Shown in pieces: positions 56,735 through 63,877 of a stretch of DNA of 64,000 nucleotides. The stretch is from Streptococcus hyointestinalis. GTDB lineage: Bacteria; Bacillota; Bacilli; Lactobacillales; Streptococcaceae. A model generated the notes under the pieces. That model had not been told where the DNA came from and ran no database searches. It saw only the letters and a list, made by a program, of their open reading frames with translations. The translations under genes and the position numbers were made by a program. The DNA lies in NCBI RefSeq assembly GCF_900459405.1, contig NZ_UHFN01000007.1, positions 1,364,001 to 1,428,000 on the forward strand, read 5' to 3'. The first letter of the stretch is position 1. Each line of letters starts with the position of its first letter.

Positions 56735-56760
56735 CAAAAGCCCTAGTCAAACTAGGGCTT
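56735..56760 (-). terminator. terminator after the small gene at 56765
   Basis: AAGCCCTAG-TTTGA-CTAGGGCTTTTGTTTTG on the minus strand, 5 bp after the stop of the 47-aa gene. Confidence 0.82.
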
Positions 56761-56764
56761 CACT

Positions 56765-56908
56765 TTATTTTTTATCTTTATAGCGTTTTTTGTACTCGTC
56801 AGCAATGATACGATTACGTTTAGCCTTGACCTGCTCATCACTTGAACCAAATAGCCAAGGTATCAACACAAGTAACCCACCAAACGCAAATACAAGCCAA
56901 TCCATCAT
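56765..56908 (-). CDS. small membrane protein coupled to an XRE-like remnant
   Basis: 47 aa: MMDWLVFAFGGLLVLIPWLFG (helix) then a Lys/Arg-rich tail (KAKRNRIIADEYKKRYKDKK). Its ATG overlaps the stop of the upstream frame (TTATGATGG), so translation would be coupled. Ribosome site AGGAGAAGG. Unrecognised. Confidence 0.58.
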   Translation of the reverse strand: MMDWLVFAFGGLLVLIPWLFGSSDEQVKAKRNRIIADEYKKRYKDKK

Positions 56909-57078
56909 AACAAACCTTCTCCTTTCACCTTTTCAGCATAATCACATAGCTTACCAGCAATCTTCAACGTCATGTTTTCTAGACTACTCGTGTTGTCACG
57001 GTACCTGTCAATGCTAGAAATACTGATGCCCGTTTCTTTTGATATTCGGTAAGTCGTTACATCACTTTCACATTTACC
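56905..57078 (-). pseudogene. XRE-type helix-turn-helix protein lacking a start codon
   Basis: The frame encodes DVTTYRISKETGISISSIDRYRDNTSSLENMTLKIAGKLCDYAEKV, a recognisable short XRE/Cro-type helix-turn-helix. The frame is closed upstream by TAA at 57079-57081 and contains no ATG, GTG or TTG before the domain. A good promoter and a GTAAGGT lie just upstream, so either a rare start is used or the start was lost. Stop overlaps the next gene. Confidence 0.55.
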
Positions 57079-57088
57079 TTACAATTAC

Positions 57089-57117
57089 ATTATACCTTAT
57101 CCACGACACACTGTCCA
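57089..57117 (-). promoter_or_regulatory. promoter upstream of the XRE-like remnant
   Basis: TGGACA (57112-57117), 17-bp spacer, TATAAT (57089-57094), minus strand. Confidence 0.7.
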
Positions 57118-57170
57118 TATGTTCTAGATAATTGATAACTTACTTCAACTATACTCCACAAAAGTAAAAA

Positions 57171-57198
57171 AGAGCTATTGGAAATTTCCAATAGCTCT
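57171..57198 (-). terminator. palindromic terminator
   Basis: Perfect 28-nt palindrome AGAGCTATTGGAAA-TTTCCAATAGCTCT with an A6 run on the plus side, i.e. T6 after it on the minus strand. No gene ends directly before it, so it may cap a lost gene. Confidence 0.72.
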
Positions 57199-57563
57199 AA
57201 AACCTTGTTCATCAAGGATTATTTTTTCAAGTTATTTCTTTACCAATCACTACCCAAAATCAGAACTAATTACAAAATAGATTTACCCTAAATTGCCCCA
57301 ATCATGAAAAGTATAAGCAAGTACGGTGATTTAAAAGGGTAGTCAAAAAGGTAATAATTTATGAGTTCAGCAGGCAAGAAACTAGCACCCCACAAGGTGC
57401 TTTTTTGATTACCTGATATCTTTTCGACATGTCTATTATATCATACATTTTTGCTTCACAATTTTGTGAAAAAGTAGCTGGCGTAACGTTTTGTTACCCC
57501 ATGCATGCCGCCTTATTTTATGACTCCATGTTTCACGGTGTCATCCCTTTTATTTAGTATTTT
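57199..57563. other. non-coding interval with palindromes, left of RelBE
   Basis: No gene of convincing size. Plus-strand terminator-like GCACC-CCACAA-GGTGCTTTTTTG at about 57395-57416. Palindromes TTCACAATTTTGTGAA (57455-57470), GTAACGTTTTGTTAC (57483-57497) and TGACTCCATGTTTCACGGTGTCA (57520-57542) resemble the hairpin array on the other side of the toxin-antitoxin pair. Confidence 0.6.
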
Positions 57564-57824
57564 TTAGTAAATCTCTCTACGGTGTCCAAACTCAAGAGCT
57601 AAAATAACCATCTTATCATCTTGGATATCACAAATAAGCCTATAATCACCGATACGGTAACGCCATTCGTTCGCATGATTACCTGTTAAGCCTTTGCCGT
57701 TGGCTCGTGGGTTATCTGTTCCCTCTAGGTGCTTATCAATCCAACCAAATAACAAGCGCTGTATCTGCTTATCTAGCTTCTTAATCTGCTTTTGAGCCTT
57801 TTTAGAATACTCCACACGGTACAT
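57564..57824 (-). CDS. relE: RelE/YafQ-family toxin (ribosome-dependent mRNA endonuclease)
   Basis: 86 aa: YRVEYSKKAQKQIKKLDKQIQRLLFGWI, GLTGNHANEWRYRIGDYRLICDIQDDKMVILALEFGHRREIY. The Arg-rich strand WRYRIGDYRLIC and C-terminal HRREIY are RelE-family active-site features. Starts 2 bp after the antitoxin stop. Known role: cleaves mRNA in the ribosomal A site unless bound by RelB. Confidence 0.92.
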   Translation of the reverse strand: MYRVEYSKKAQKQIKKLDKQIQRLLFGWIDKHLEGTDNPRANGKGLTGNHANEWRYRIGDYRLICDIQDDKMVILALEFGHRREIY

Positions 57825-57825
57825 A

Positions 57826-58047
57826 TTACAGACCTAGCTCTTTCTTAAAGTCTGCGTGGCTGATTGTCTCTGGGTCTGCCTTGTATTCTGCATAGGCTTG
57901 ATGATAGATTTTTAAATCATACTCATCTTCAATATCACGCTCAAGAGCCTTCTTAAATAAGCTAGAAAGGCTTTGCCCTGTTAATTGAGCATAGCTTTTG
58001 AAAAATATTTCTTCTTCTTGGTTTAATCTGATTGTTACTGTACTCAT
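57826..58047 (-). CDS. relB: RelB/DinJ-type antitoxin with ribbon-helix-helix
   Basis: 73 aa. N-terminal STVTIRLNQEEEIFFKSYAQLTGQSLSSLFKKALERDIED is a MetJ/Arc-type ribbon-helix-helix; the acidic C-terminal half (AEYKADPETISHADFKKELGL) neutralises the toxin. Ribosome site AAGAGGT. Autoregulation is indicated by the palindrome over its promoter. Confidence 0.92.
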   Translation of the reverse strand: MSTVTIRLNQEEEIFFKSYAQLTGQSLSSLFKKALERDIEDEYDLKIYHQAYAEYKADPETISHADFKKELGL

Positions 58048-58068
58048 ATTCGCTTACCTCTTTCCTTT

Positions 58069-58104
58069 GTGTTACATTGTAACACATTTTAGGGTACTTG
58101 TCAA
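58069..58104 (-). promoter_or_regulatory. relBE promoter and operator
   Basis: TTGACA (58099-58104), 17-bp spacer, TACAAT (58076-58081). The -10 is embedded in the 17-nt palindrome GTGTTACATTGTAACAC (58069-58085), where RelB or RelBE binding would block transcription. Confidence 0.87.
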
Positions 58105-58131
58105 TTCTTACAGCAATCTTTGCATAGGGTC

Positions 58132-58311
58132 GCCCTATTTTGGGGCAACCTTATGACGCCTTGTTTTGGGGCTTCATCTCAAGGGTAGGATGTTTCATCC
58201 TGTCGTGGTGTCGCATTTTGCGACGCCATCCCATTTTAGGACTTCATCTCCGTCCCATTTTGGGACTGAGTTCCTTAACTGTCACCCCTTTTTACTCAAA
58301 AATGAGTAAAA
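58132..58311. repeat. array of short hairpins with T-rich loops
   Basis: Successive units, plus strand: GCCCTATTTTGGGGC (58132), GCCTTGTTTTGGGGC (58158), AGGATGTTTCATCCT (58187), GTCGCATTTTGCGAC (58210), a poorer TCCCATTTTAGGA (58229), GTCCCATTTTGGGAC (58252). Each good unit is 15 nt: 5-bp stem around a 5-nt (A/G)TTT(T/C) loop, while stem sequences differ but pair (GTCGC/GCGAC, GTCCC/GGGAC, AGGAT/ATCCT). A longer hairpin TTTTACTCAAAAATGAGTAAAA ends the block (58290-58311). GTAACGTTTTGTTAC at 57483, beyond the RelBE genes, has the same form. Possible replication, packaging or RNA-processing signal. Confidence 0.72.
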
Positions 58312-58350
58312 GGTCGCCCATTTTTGTCCTACCTTTTATCAAGATTTTCT

Positions 58351-58433
58351 TTTGTTCGCCCTTTGTTCGATTTAAAAATGTTCTTTGGTTCGTCCTTGGT
58401 TCAACTCAATTTTTCACTGTTCAGTCACTGTTC
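58351..58433. repeat. phased GTTC repeats (iteron-like)
   Basis: TTTGTTCG occurs at 58351 and 58362, then TTTGGTTCG (58384), TTGGTTC (58396), CACTGTTC (58415) and CACTGTTCG (58426). GTTC cores start at 58354, 58365, 58380, 58388, 58399, 58419 and 58430, several 11 bp apart, i.e. on one face of the helix. Iteron-like sites for an initiator protein are one possibility. Confidence 0.6.
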
Positions 58434-58787
58434 GTTTAAAAATTCCAAAGTACCAAAAAGGTAATTCAGCTAATTTCTTTTATTCAAAACCTAACAGAAC
58501 GTTTCGTTAGGTCAGCTTAGGGGTCGCTATTTCAAAGACCCCTTAAATAGCTTGCTGTCCCAACAATTCCCAACATTTTTTAATTTTCTTCAACATTTCG
58601 GCGTATGAAATTTGAAAAAGCTCTATTTTTTGAAATTCCTTAGAACGCTCATAATTGCGTTTTAAGGGCTATTTGTATTTTGGGGTACATTTACCCACCA
58701 AAAACGCTAAACGCTCAAAATACCCCCTTAAAATCAATCTGACAACACTCTAAAACAAAAGCGATAGGATAACCTACCGCTTACGCT
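58434..58787. other. non-coding interval, right part of the hairpin region
   Basis: No gene supported. Contains hairpins ACCTAAC...GTTAGGT (58489-58512) and AGGGGTC...GACCCCT (58519-58543), and AT-rich stretches. Neither hairpin has a clear T-run, so they are not obvious terminators. Confidence 0.6.
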
Positions 58788-59198
58788 TTATTCTTCTGCT
58801 TCTTGGTGATATGCTTTCATGTCTGGTAAAGGGGCTAGACTGAAAAACAAATCAGAATAGGTGTCAAACCACTTGTTCAGCTTATCATAAGCTGCTGATT
58901 GAGTGATAAACAAGATTTTCTGACACGCTCCCACAACGTTTATATAGTGATACACATACACTTGTTTGACAGTCTCTAACACGTCATCTGGGCTTGTTTG
59001 TACTCTAATATCGGTTATCTGCTTAATCGTCATGTACTTTTGATAAGCTAGCATGTCTCGATGCTTAGCAGCTTCAAAAATCTTGCTTTCAAGTACACTG
59101 TACTTAGGGTTATTCTTATCCCTCAAGAAATACCACTTTAGCCACAAGATTTTTTCACGATGGATAACCGAAAGTCGCTCAATTTTCTTTTTTGTCAT
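58788..59198 (-). CDS. hypothetical phage-type protein
   Basis: 136 aa, helical and basic: MTKKKIERLSVIHREKILWLKWYF, then a likely helix-turn-helix region in VYHYINVVGACQKILFITQSAAYDKLNKWFD. Size and feel resemble small phage regulators or packaging proteins, but I cannot name a family. Overlaps the upstream gene by a base, and is the last gene of the minus-strand module before the non-coding hairpin region. Confidence 0.7.
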   Translation of the reverse strand: MTKKKIERLSVIHREKILWLKWYFLRDKNNPKYSVLESKIFEAAKHRDMLAYQKYMTIKQITDIRVQTSPDDVLETVKQVYVYHYINVVGACQKILFITQSAAYDKLNKWFDTYSDLFFSLAPLPDMKAYHQEAEE

Positions 59199-59821
59199 TA
59201 GACCCCTTTCATTTGATTAGCTAAATAGCGGGCTAGGTAGTCATCTAAAGCCGTCACGTCACCATTGATAATCATATCCGCTTGTACAAGTCGGATTTTA
59301 TCATCCGTGACAGTATAATAGCCCATAAAACTTGAAAGTTGCTGTTTAAAGAACTGTCTTAGGTTATATAGTGCTTGCTCCTTGTCAAACTGATCAACGT
59401 CAACCATAAGCTCTGGGTTCTGCTTAGCAATCTCTTTTAGTTTCTTGATAGCTAACGGCTTGTTTTGATACTTGATAAAGTATTCTTCTAGCTCATCTTT
59501 GCTAACCCCGGTAGTTGCTAACAAGGTCAATTCTGCCACGTCGTCAGCGGTTACACCCTGTACAGTATCTTGTAATTTGACAAGCTCCGCTTCATAGGTC
59601 TGCTCGATTTTATCGTACAGCTCATCTGCCTTTTGGCGTGATTGCGTTTCTACACTTTGCTTGAAATCATGTAAGCGTGCTTCAACCTCTGATTGATACA
59701 TAACGCCCTGCTTCAATTTTTGCCCCAAATCCTCGGCAAGCTCAATGTACTGTTTCATGTACCCATAGCGCTGTTTACCAAAGGCTTTTAGCTCGTTTTT
59801 TAGTTCTGTTAATGTTGTCAT
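59198..59821 (-). CDS. hypothetical protein, coiled-coil rich
   Basis: 207 aa: MTTLTELKNELKAFGKQRYGYMKQYIELAEDLGQKL with a long helical middle (EVEARLHDFKQSVETQSRQKADELYDKIEQTYEAELVKLQ). No motifs recognised. Ribosome site GGAG. Part of the same unit as 58788-59198. Confidence 0.72.
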   Translation of the reverse strand: MTTLTELKNELKAFGKQRYGYMKQYIELAEDLGQKLKQGVMYQSEVEARLHDFKQSVETQSRQKADELYDKIEQTYEAELVKLQDTVQGVTADDVAELTLLATTGVSKDELEEYFIKYQNKPLAIKKLKEIAKQNPELMVDVDQFDKEQALYNLRQFFKQQLSSFMGYYTVTDDKIRLVQADMIINGDVTALDDYLARYLANQMKGV

Positions 59822-59979
59822 GCTCTTTTTCTCCTTTTTTTGAGTTTCTTCAAGTGTCGTTTTTCTGCTTTCAATCGTTCTTCTGTTTCAGCACGGTTGT
59901 CGTCTCTGTAATATTTACGGTGCGCCTGCCGTTGCCCTTTAGTGTAAGCTGGGTGCGTGATGTGCGTCACCATCTCCAT
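59818..59979 (-). CDS. small basic hypothetical protein
   Basis: 53 aa from ATG 59979 (MEMVTHITHPAYTKGQRQAHRKYY; GGAGG 5 nt upstream). Ends in a Lys/Arg run (EKRHLKKLKKRRKRA), suggesting nucleic-acid binding. Overlaps the next gene start by 4 bp. Confidence 0.65.
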   Translation of the reverse strand: MEMVTHITHPAYTKGQRQAHRKYYRDDNRAETEERLKAEKRHLKKLKKRRKRA

Positions 59980-59999
59980 TTTTCCTCCTTGTGATACAA

Positions 60000-60044
60000 A
60001 AAGAGAGCACACCAAAACAAGATGAAAACTTGTGGTATGCCCTC
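60000..60044 (-). terminator. terminator between the XtrA-like gene and the distal genes
   Basis: GAGGGCATACCACAAG pairs with CTTG...TGGTGTGCTCTC (3-nt bulge), then TTTTTG, minus strand. It splits the module into an upper replication part and a lower part whose promoter was not found. Confidence 0.82.
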
Positions 60045-60063
60045 GGTTGTTCCGATAGACTGC

Positions 60064-60231
60064 TTATTTTATAGTTTCTGCTCGCTCATAGTGGCTAAAC
60101 TTGCCATCATGATAAGCTAGTGTAACCCGCCCATACTCTGGGGCTTGCACATGCTCTATTCTACCATTTTTCAAGTACAATATGCAATTATTTTCCAACA
60201 AATTCAATAAAGTGCTGTCGCTGCTGCTCAT
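60064..60231 (-). CDS. XtrA/YqaO-like phage protein
   Basis: 55 aa from ATG 60231 (MSSSDSTLLNLLENNCILYLK; GGAGGG upstream). The strand pattern GRIEHVQAPEYGRVTLAYHDGKFSHYERAETIK matches XtrA/YqaO proteins of phages (x-APE-G-V-x-GK-x-E). Function unknown. Confidence 0.68.
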   Translation of the reverse strand: MSSSDSTLLNLLENNCILYLKNGRIEHVQAPEYGRVTLAYHDGKFSHYERAETIK

Positions 60232-60247
60232 TGTGTCCCTCCTTACC

Positions 60248-60676
60248 TTAGTCCTTGGATAGCAGCCCACTAGCTGCCATGTCTCGGATAAATTGTTTTT
60301 CTTGCTCTAGTGGTAGCCCTAAGGCATCTAATAGCTGTTCTGGGGCTTCCTTGTCCGTTCTGCTAATCATCTTTTTCAAGATAGCATTGAAACGCTGTTC
60401 TAAATAGTCACATATCGCTAACCGTTGCTCCTGTGTCGCTGTTAAGTCTAATAACATATAGCACGCCTCGGCAATCTGTGAAAATATCTTAGCGCGTGCT
60501 TCTGGGTGCTTGTATAGCTCATAGACGTTTAAGCTAGTGTCGCCCTCATGCAATTTTTTAGCTATCGTTATCAACTGTGGGATGTCTCCGTTTTTTACTG
60601 GAGTATCATCCGCCATAAACTCTTGACGACATTGCTCAAGCTCTTGTCTGTCCTTTTCTACTTGCTCTAGGTTCAT
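60248..60676 (-). CDS. hypothetical protein following the helicase-loader gene
   Basis: 142 aa, helical: MNLEQVEKDRQELEQCRQEFMADDTPVKNGD..., IFSQIAEACYMLLDLTATQEQRLAICDYLEQRF. Its ATG overlaps the loader's stop, so it is coupled and probably acts in the same replication step. No family recognised. Confidence 0.7.
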   Translation of the reverse strand: MNLEQVEKDRQELEQCRQEFMADDTPVKNGDIPQLITIAKKLHEGDTSLNVYELYKHPEARAKIFSQIAEACYMLLDLTATQEQRLAICDYLEQRFNAILKKMISRTDKEAPEQLLDALGLPLEQEKQFIRDMAASGLLSKD

Positions 60677-61521
60677 TGTCTGCCTCCTTTTAGCGTATTG
60701 ATTGAGTAGCGCTTATCTTTGATACTAAAGACCTTGAAAAAGTTACCCTCCAATCCTGTACGGATACGACTAGCGACCCGCTCACTGTATAGGTTAGCTA
60801 TTTCATCATTGCTTAGATTAGTGGTGATAATCGTGTTTTTGCGGTGGCTGAGCACGTCAAAGATAAATTCTTCTTCCCATGCTGACTTGGATTGACCTTG
60901 GGCGTTTCCTAGCTTGACCCCTAGGTCATCCAAAATCAGATAATCAACTTCTTTTAGCATCCGTGAGTAATAGCCCTCTTTGCTGCTAAACTTGAAACTT
61001 TCTCGGATGTCTCTTAGTACCTCGGTTAGGTTGATAAAGAGCACGCTCTTAGGCTCTCCTTTGGCTCTGTAAGCCTCGTTAAGCTCCTTGGCGATAGATA
61101 TGACTAGGTGCGTCTTTCCAACGCCTGTACCGCCTGTTAACAGCGTGTTGCCGTTCATACCGTCAAGATACTTCTTTACCTGTCCTTTGGCAAAATCTAA
61201 AAACTGCCGTTCCTCTGGTGTCTCTGCCTTGAAATTCTCAAAGCTAGCTTCTGTTAGCTCTTGGGCGTTGGTGCTGTCTCGCATGAGCACATTATAGGTC
61301 TTTTGGTAAATAGCAGCATTGAGATTGTGCTCAATAACCTGTTGCTCCTTTTCCTTAATCCGCTCTTTTGCACACATAGGACAGTAAGGGGCTGGCTTCC
61401 TTGGCTTTTCCTCACCTGCCATCTTTAGCTCCCTGTCAATCTGGATAAGATTAACCCCATGTATCGGACAAAGCTCATCTAGCTGTTTCAAGTGTTCTAA
61501 ATTCTCAAAAGGCTGTATCAT
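60673..61521 (-). CDS. DnaC/DnaI-like helicase-loader ATPase
   Basis: 282 aa. N-terminal zinc-type CPIHG...YCPMCAKE (residues ~18-55), then AAA+: Walker A GGTGVGKTHLVIS, Walker B YLILDDLG, sensor KNTIITTNLSND, arginine finger ERVASRIRTG. Loads replicative helicase at a phage, satellite or ICE origin. Ribosome site GGGGGTAA. Confidence 0.9.
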   Translation of the reverse strand: MIQPFENLEHLKQLDELCPIHGVNLIQIDRELKMAGEEKPRKPAPYCPMCAKERIKEKEQQVIEHNLNAAIYQKTYNVLMRDSTNAQELTEASFENFKAETPEERQFLDFAKGQVKKYLDGMNGNTLLTGGTGVGKTHLVISIAKELNEAYRAKGEPKSVLFINLTEVLRDIRESFKFSSKEGYYSRMLKEVDYLILDDLGVKLGNAQGQSKSAWEEEFIFDVLSHRKNTIITTNLSNDEIANLYSERVASRIRTGLEGNFFKVFSIKDKRYSINTLKGGRQ

Positions 61522-61533
61522 TTCGTTACCCCC

Positions 61534-62328
61534 TTAAAATGGATTTTCTTCTGACCAATTTTTTTCCCACTCTTCACGGGTTTGCGGTTTAGCTTTTTGG
61601 GGCGGTTGCTTCTGTTGTTGATAGTCAGCCTTGTTTTGTTTGACCTGCTCAACGGTTTTCAGCCCTCGCCCCTGCCAATTTTCAAGAATAGCCCTTGTAT
61701 ACCTAATAGACTTCCCTGCATTCAAGATAGTTTCATCTAGAGCAAGTAACACTAAAGCCTGTCCGTGAGTTTCTAGCAAGTCCTCAACTTCCTCAACAAC
61801 TCGACCACCTACCGACATTTCTCCAAAGGCTTCCTTGAGTTTTTCAAAAACAGGATTTTGGGCGGGGGCTTCGTCCTCTACTCCCCTGACCTCCCCTAAC
61901 CTATCCTCTCCTAGCCTATCCTTACCTATGCACCCATTTGGTGGCTTTTCGGTTGTCACTTGGTTGTCGTTTGGTTGCACAACTGACAACCATTGATATT
62001 TACCCGCATTATCAAGCGTTAATTGCTGCTTTTCTTTGATAAATCTAGTATCTTTTTTTCGATCTTTTCGGATAGAATTGTGTTCCGTCCAATCTGTGAT
62101 CACAATAACCCCTGTTTCAAACAAGATAATATAATCATTGTCAATTAAAAGTTTCATATCTTCTTTGGTTGTCCCTGTCAGACGCATTATTGTCTTAGGA
62201 TTGCCAACAAAGCCATCATCATCCGCTTCTAAATTGAGAAAAAAGTAAAGTACCTTGCTTGTGGGAGGTAATTCCAAAAAGTCATCTGTCATAATAACTT
62301 CTCTGCTAAACATTCTTCTTGTCGCCAT
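61534..62328 (-). CDS. DnaD-like replication initiator/replisome organiser
   Basis: 264 aa from ATG 62328 (MATRRMFSREVIMTDDFLELPPTSKVLYFFL). N-terminal winged-helix block with EADDDGFVGNPKTIMRLTG, then a DnaD-type C-terminal domain (EAFGEMSVGGRVVEEVEDLLE, IRYTRAILENWQGRGLKTVEQV). The linker is GA- and acidic-rich. Acts with the helicase loader encoded just downstream. Confidence 0.88.
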   Translation of the reverse strand: MATRRMFSREVIMTDDFLELPPTSKVLYFFLNLEADDDGFVGNPKTIMRLTGTTKEDMKLLIDNDYIILFETGVIVITDWTEHNSIRKDRKKDTRFIKEKQQLTLDNAGKYQWLSVVQPNDNQVTTEKPPNGCIGKDRLGEDRLGEVRGVEDEAPAQNPVFEKLKEAFGEMSVGGRVVEEVEDLLETHGQALVLLALDETILNAGKSIRYTRAILENWQGRGLKTVEQVKQNKADYQQQKQPPQKAKPQTREEWEKNWSEENPF

Positions 62329-62536
62329 AATCTGCCTCACGGTTCAAAAACATTGTTTCTAGCTCTTTGATATAGTGCTTTACTGTTGCCAATTCTTCTG
62401 CCAATTCTTCCACAACCTCGGCAACGCTTATCAGCTCATCACCTAGCCTGTAATTGCCATCCTCAACCATATCAATAACGTTGTTCATTGCTGACATAGC
62501 TTTGTCATGACTATCTAAAAACTCAATTAAATTCAT
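62306..62536 (-). CDS. small hypothetical acidic protein
   Basis: 76 aa: MNLIEFLDSHDKAMSAMNNVIDMVEDGNYR, ELAEELATVKHYIKELETMF. Helical and acidic with good GGAG site. Ends inside the start of the initiator gene (overlap ~23 bp). Unrecognised. Confidence 0.68.
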   Translation of the reverse strand: MNLIEFLDSHDKAMSAMNNVIDMVEDGNYRLGDELISVAEVVEELAEELATVKHYIKELETMFLNREADYGDKKNV

Positions 62537-62547
62537 TGTTCTACTCC

Positions 62548-62814
62548 TTAATCTAAAGTCAAAAAGTTATAAACGTCACTTTTTCGATAATAGATTTTCT
62601 TGCTATTCTCAAAAGGTGACTGGTAAATCTTTAAGCCTTGGCTCTCCCAACTTCTTAGCGTCGTTGAGCTGATATCTAGTTTCTTGAGTAATTCAGACCT
62701 AGAAATTAAATCAAAGTCATCATTGTCTTTCTTAGCCAACTCTAGGCGTTTTGCTAGGTGCTCATCAATCTTAGTTAATAGCTCAAGCTCTGCTTCTTGT
62801 GATAATAGTTGCAT
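62548..62814 (-). CDS. MerR/excisionase-like DNA-binding protein
   Basis: 88 aa. C-terminal winged helix: DLISRSELLKKLDISSTTLRSWESQGLKIYQSPFENSKKIYYRKSDVYNFL, typical of Xis/MerR-type HTH_17 proteins. Strong AGGAGG site. May be an excision or replication regulator of the element. Confidence 0.78.
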   Translation of the reverse strand: MQLLSQEAELELLTKIDEHLAKRLELAKKDNDDFDLISRSELLKKLDISSTTLRSWESQGLKIYQSPFENSKKIYYRKSDVYNFLTLD

Positions 62815-62824
62815 GGTTTACCTC

Positions 62825-63022
62825 CTAGTGTCTTTCAATCTGCATAACAGCGCCATAGCGTGCGCCTACGACCTCATCCCTAGGATTATCCTCCCTTGGT
62901 TCTAATCGCTCACAATCAAGCGTTAAATAGCTCTCACGGCGTATTGCGACTATCAGCAAGACCATAGCCACCACAAAAAACACCAGGTAACCCATAGGAC
63001 TTAAATTCAATTCATCAATCAT
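62825..63022 (-). CDS. small single-helix membrane protein
   Basis: 65 aa: MIDELNLSPMGYLVFFVVAMVLLIVAIRR (helix near residues 10-28) and a charged tail. Unrecognised; common in phage early regions. Confidence 0.68.
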   Translation of the reverse strand: MIDELNLSPMGYLVFFVVAMVLLIVAIRRESYLTLDCERLEPREDNPRDEVVGARYGAVMQIERH

Positions 63023-63227
63023 CTTGCATCAGCTCCTTTCTGTACTTGTCAGCAAGCTCTTTATGCTCGCTAATCAACTGTTGCAAAGCTCCTTTAGTCA
63101 AACCAATCAGTGGCGTTTCCATTTTGAGGGTGTCATTATCCCCTATAAGCTCTAATACTGTTACAAAATTGCTTAACTGACCGCATAGCGTTTCATAGTT
63201 TGCTAAAATATCATCTTTACTTGTCAT
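63015..63227 (-). CDS. small hypothetical protein
   Basis: 70 aa: MTSKDDILANYETLCGQLSNFVTVLELIG..., EHKELADKYRKELMQDD. Helical, acidic. Overlaps both neighbours by a few bases. Confidence 0.68.
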   Translation of the reverse strand: MTSKDDILANYETLCGQLSNFVTVLELIGDNDTLKMETPLIGLTKGALQQLISEHKELADKYRKELMQDD

Positions 63228-63729
63228 CTTGCATTGCCTTTCCTAGTGTAAACGGTTCGTCATTAGTCCATAAATCTAAAACGCTTGTCTTTTTCTTTTT
63301 AAACTTAGCTACGTCAACGGCGATAAGCCACCAGATATAATTCACTAGATCGTTGTCTTGTAACGGAAATGTCTGCCCTTGTGTCAAATTCTCAAGGTAA
63401 TCACTTAAGAACAGTTCACCATTGAAATAAAAATGAGGTTTCGCCCGTCCATTTGTTTCTTCTTGTAAGCTATAAGCCTTGACTTCTCTCCGTTCTAGCT
63501 CTTCGATAATATTCCTAATTGCTCTTTCTTTGAGCTGCTGTTCAATCTCTTCTTGACTTTGGATTTTGAGTTCAAATTCAGAAAAATCATTGTAAAGGTT
63601 ATCTAGATCATCAATCAAGCCCACTAGCTGCCGTTTAGCGCTCATATTCCTTAGACCTGTCAGACTGTCCTTGACTTCCTCTAGTCTGTCGGTAATTTGT
63701 GCTAGTCCGTCTATCGCTTTGTTTGCCAT
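63217..63729 (-). CDS. hypothetical protein of the replication module
   Basis: 170 aa from ATG 63729 (MANKAIDGLAQITDRLEEVKDS; GGAG 8 nt upstream); a GTG 9 nt earlier is less likely. Coiled-coil first half (LIDDLDNLYNDFSEFELKIQSQEEIEQQLKERAIRNIIEEL), then YFNGELFLSDYLENLTQGQTFPL. Unrecognised. First gene after the plus-strand small RNA. Confidence 0.72.
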   Translation of the reverse strand: MANKAIDGLAQITDRLEEVKDSLTGLRNMSAKRQLVGLIDDLDNLYNDFSEFELKIQSQEEIEQQLKERAIRNIIEELERREVKAYSLQEETNGRAKPHFYFNGELFLSDYLENLTQGQTFPLQDNDLVNYIWWLIAVDVAKFKKKKTSVLDLWTNDEPFTLGKAMQDDK

Positions 63730-63767
63730 CTTAATCACTCCTTGTTTTCAAATCTCTTAAATCATGC

Positions 63768-63870
63768 TATAATAGTCTAAAATCCCTTTCATAACGGCTT
63801 GCCTGCTGTTATGCTGTGATTTTAGTTCAGTTTAAAGGCTTGAAAAGTTGGCGCTCTCAAAGCCTTTTTT
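63768..63870 (+). ncRNA. predicted small structured RNA with own promoter and terminator
   Basis: Extended -10 TGCTATAAT (63768-63773). Then a two-tier hairpin: CTAAAATC (63777-63784) pairs with GATTTTAG (63818-63825) and inside it CATAAC (63790-63795) pairs with GTTATG (63808-63813), loop GGCTTGCCTGCT. A terminator AAAGGCTTGA...CTCAAAGCCTTTTTT (63834-63870) follows. Transcribed opposite to all genes around it, which are on the minus strand. Could be a regulatory or antisense-type RNA of the element. Confidence 0.68.
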
Positions 63871-63877
63871 GTTTTGC

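Noticed and set aside
57199..57420. Very short plus-strand peptides (12-14 aa) near 57306 and 57363
   Set aside because: No convincing ribosome site or conservation; the second merely runs through a terminator hairpin.
58132..58311. CRISPR array
   Set aside because: Units are 15-nt hairpins with changing sequence, not identical repeats with unique spacers; no cas genes in the window.
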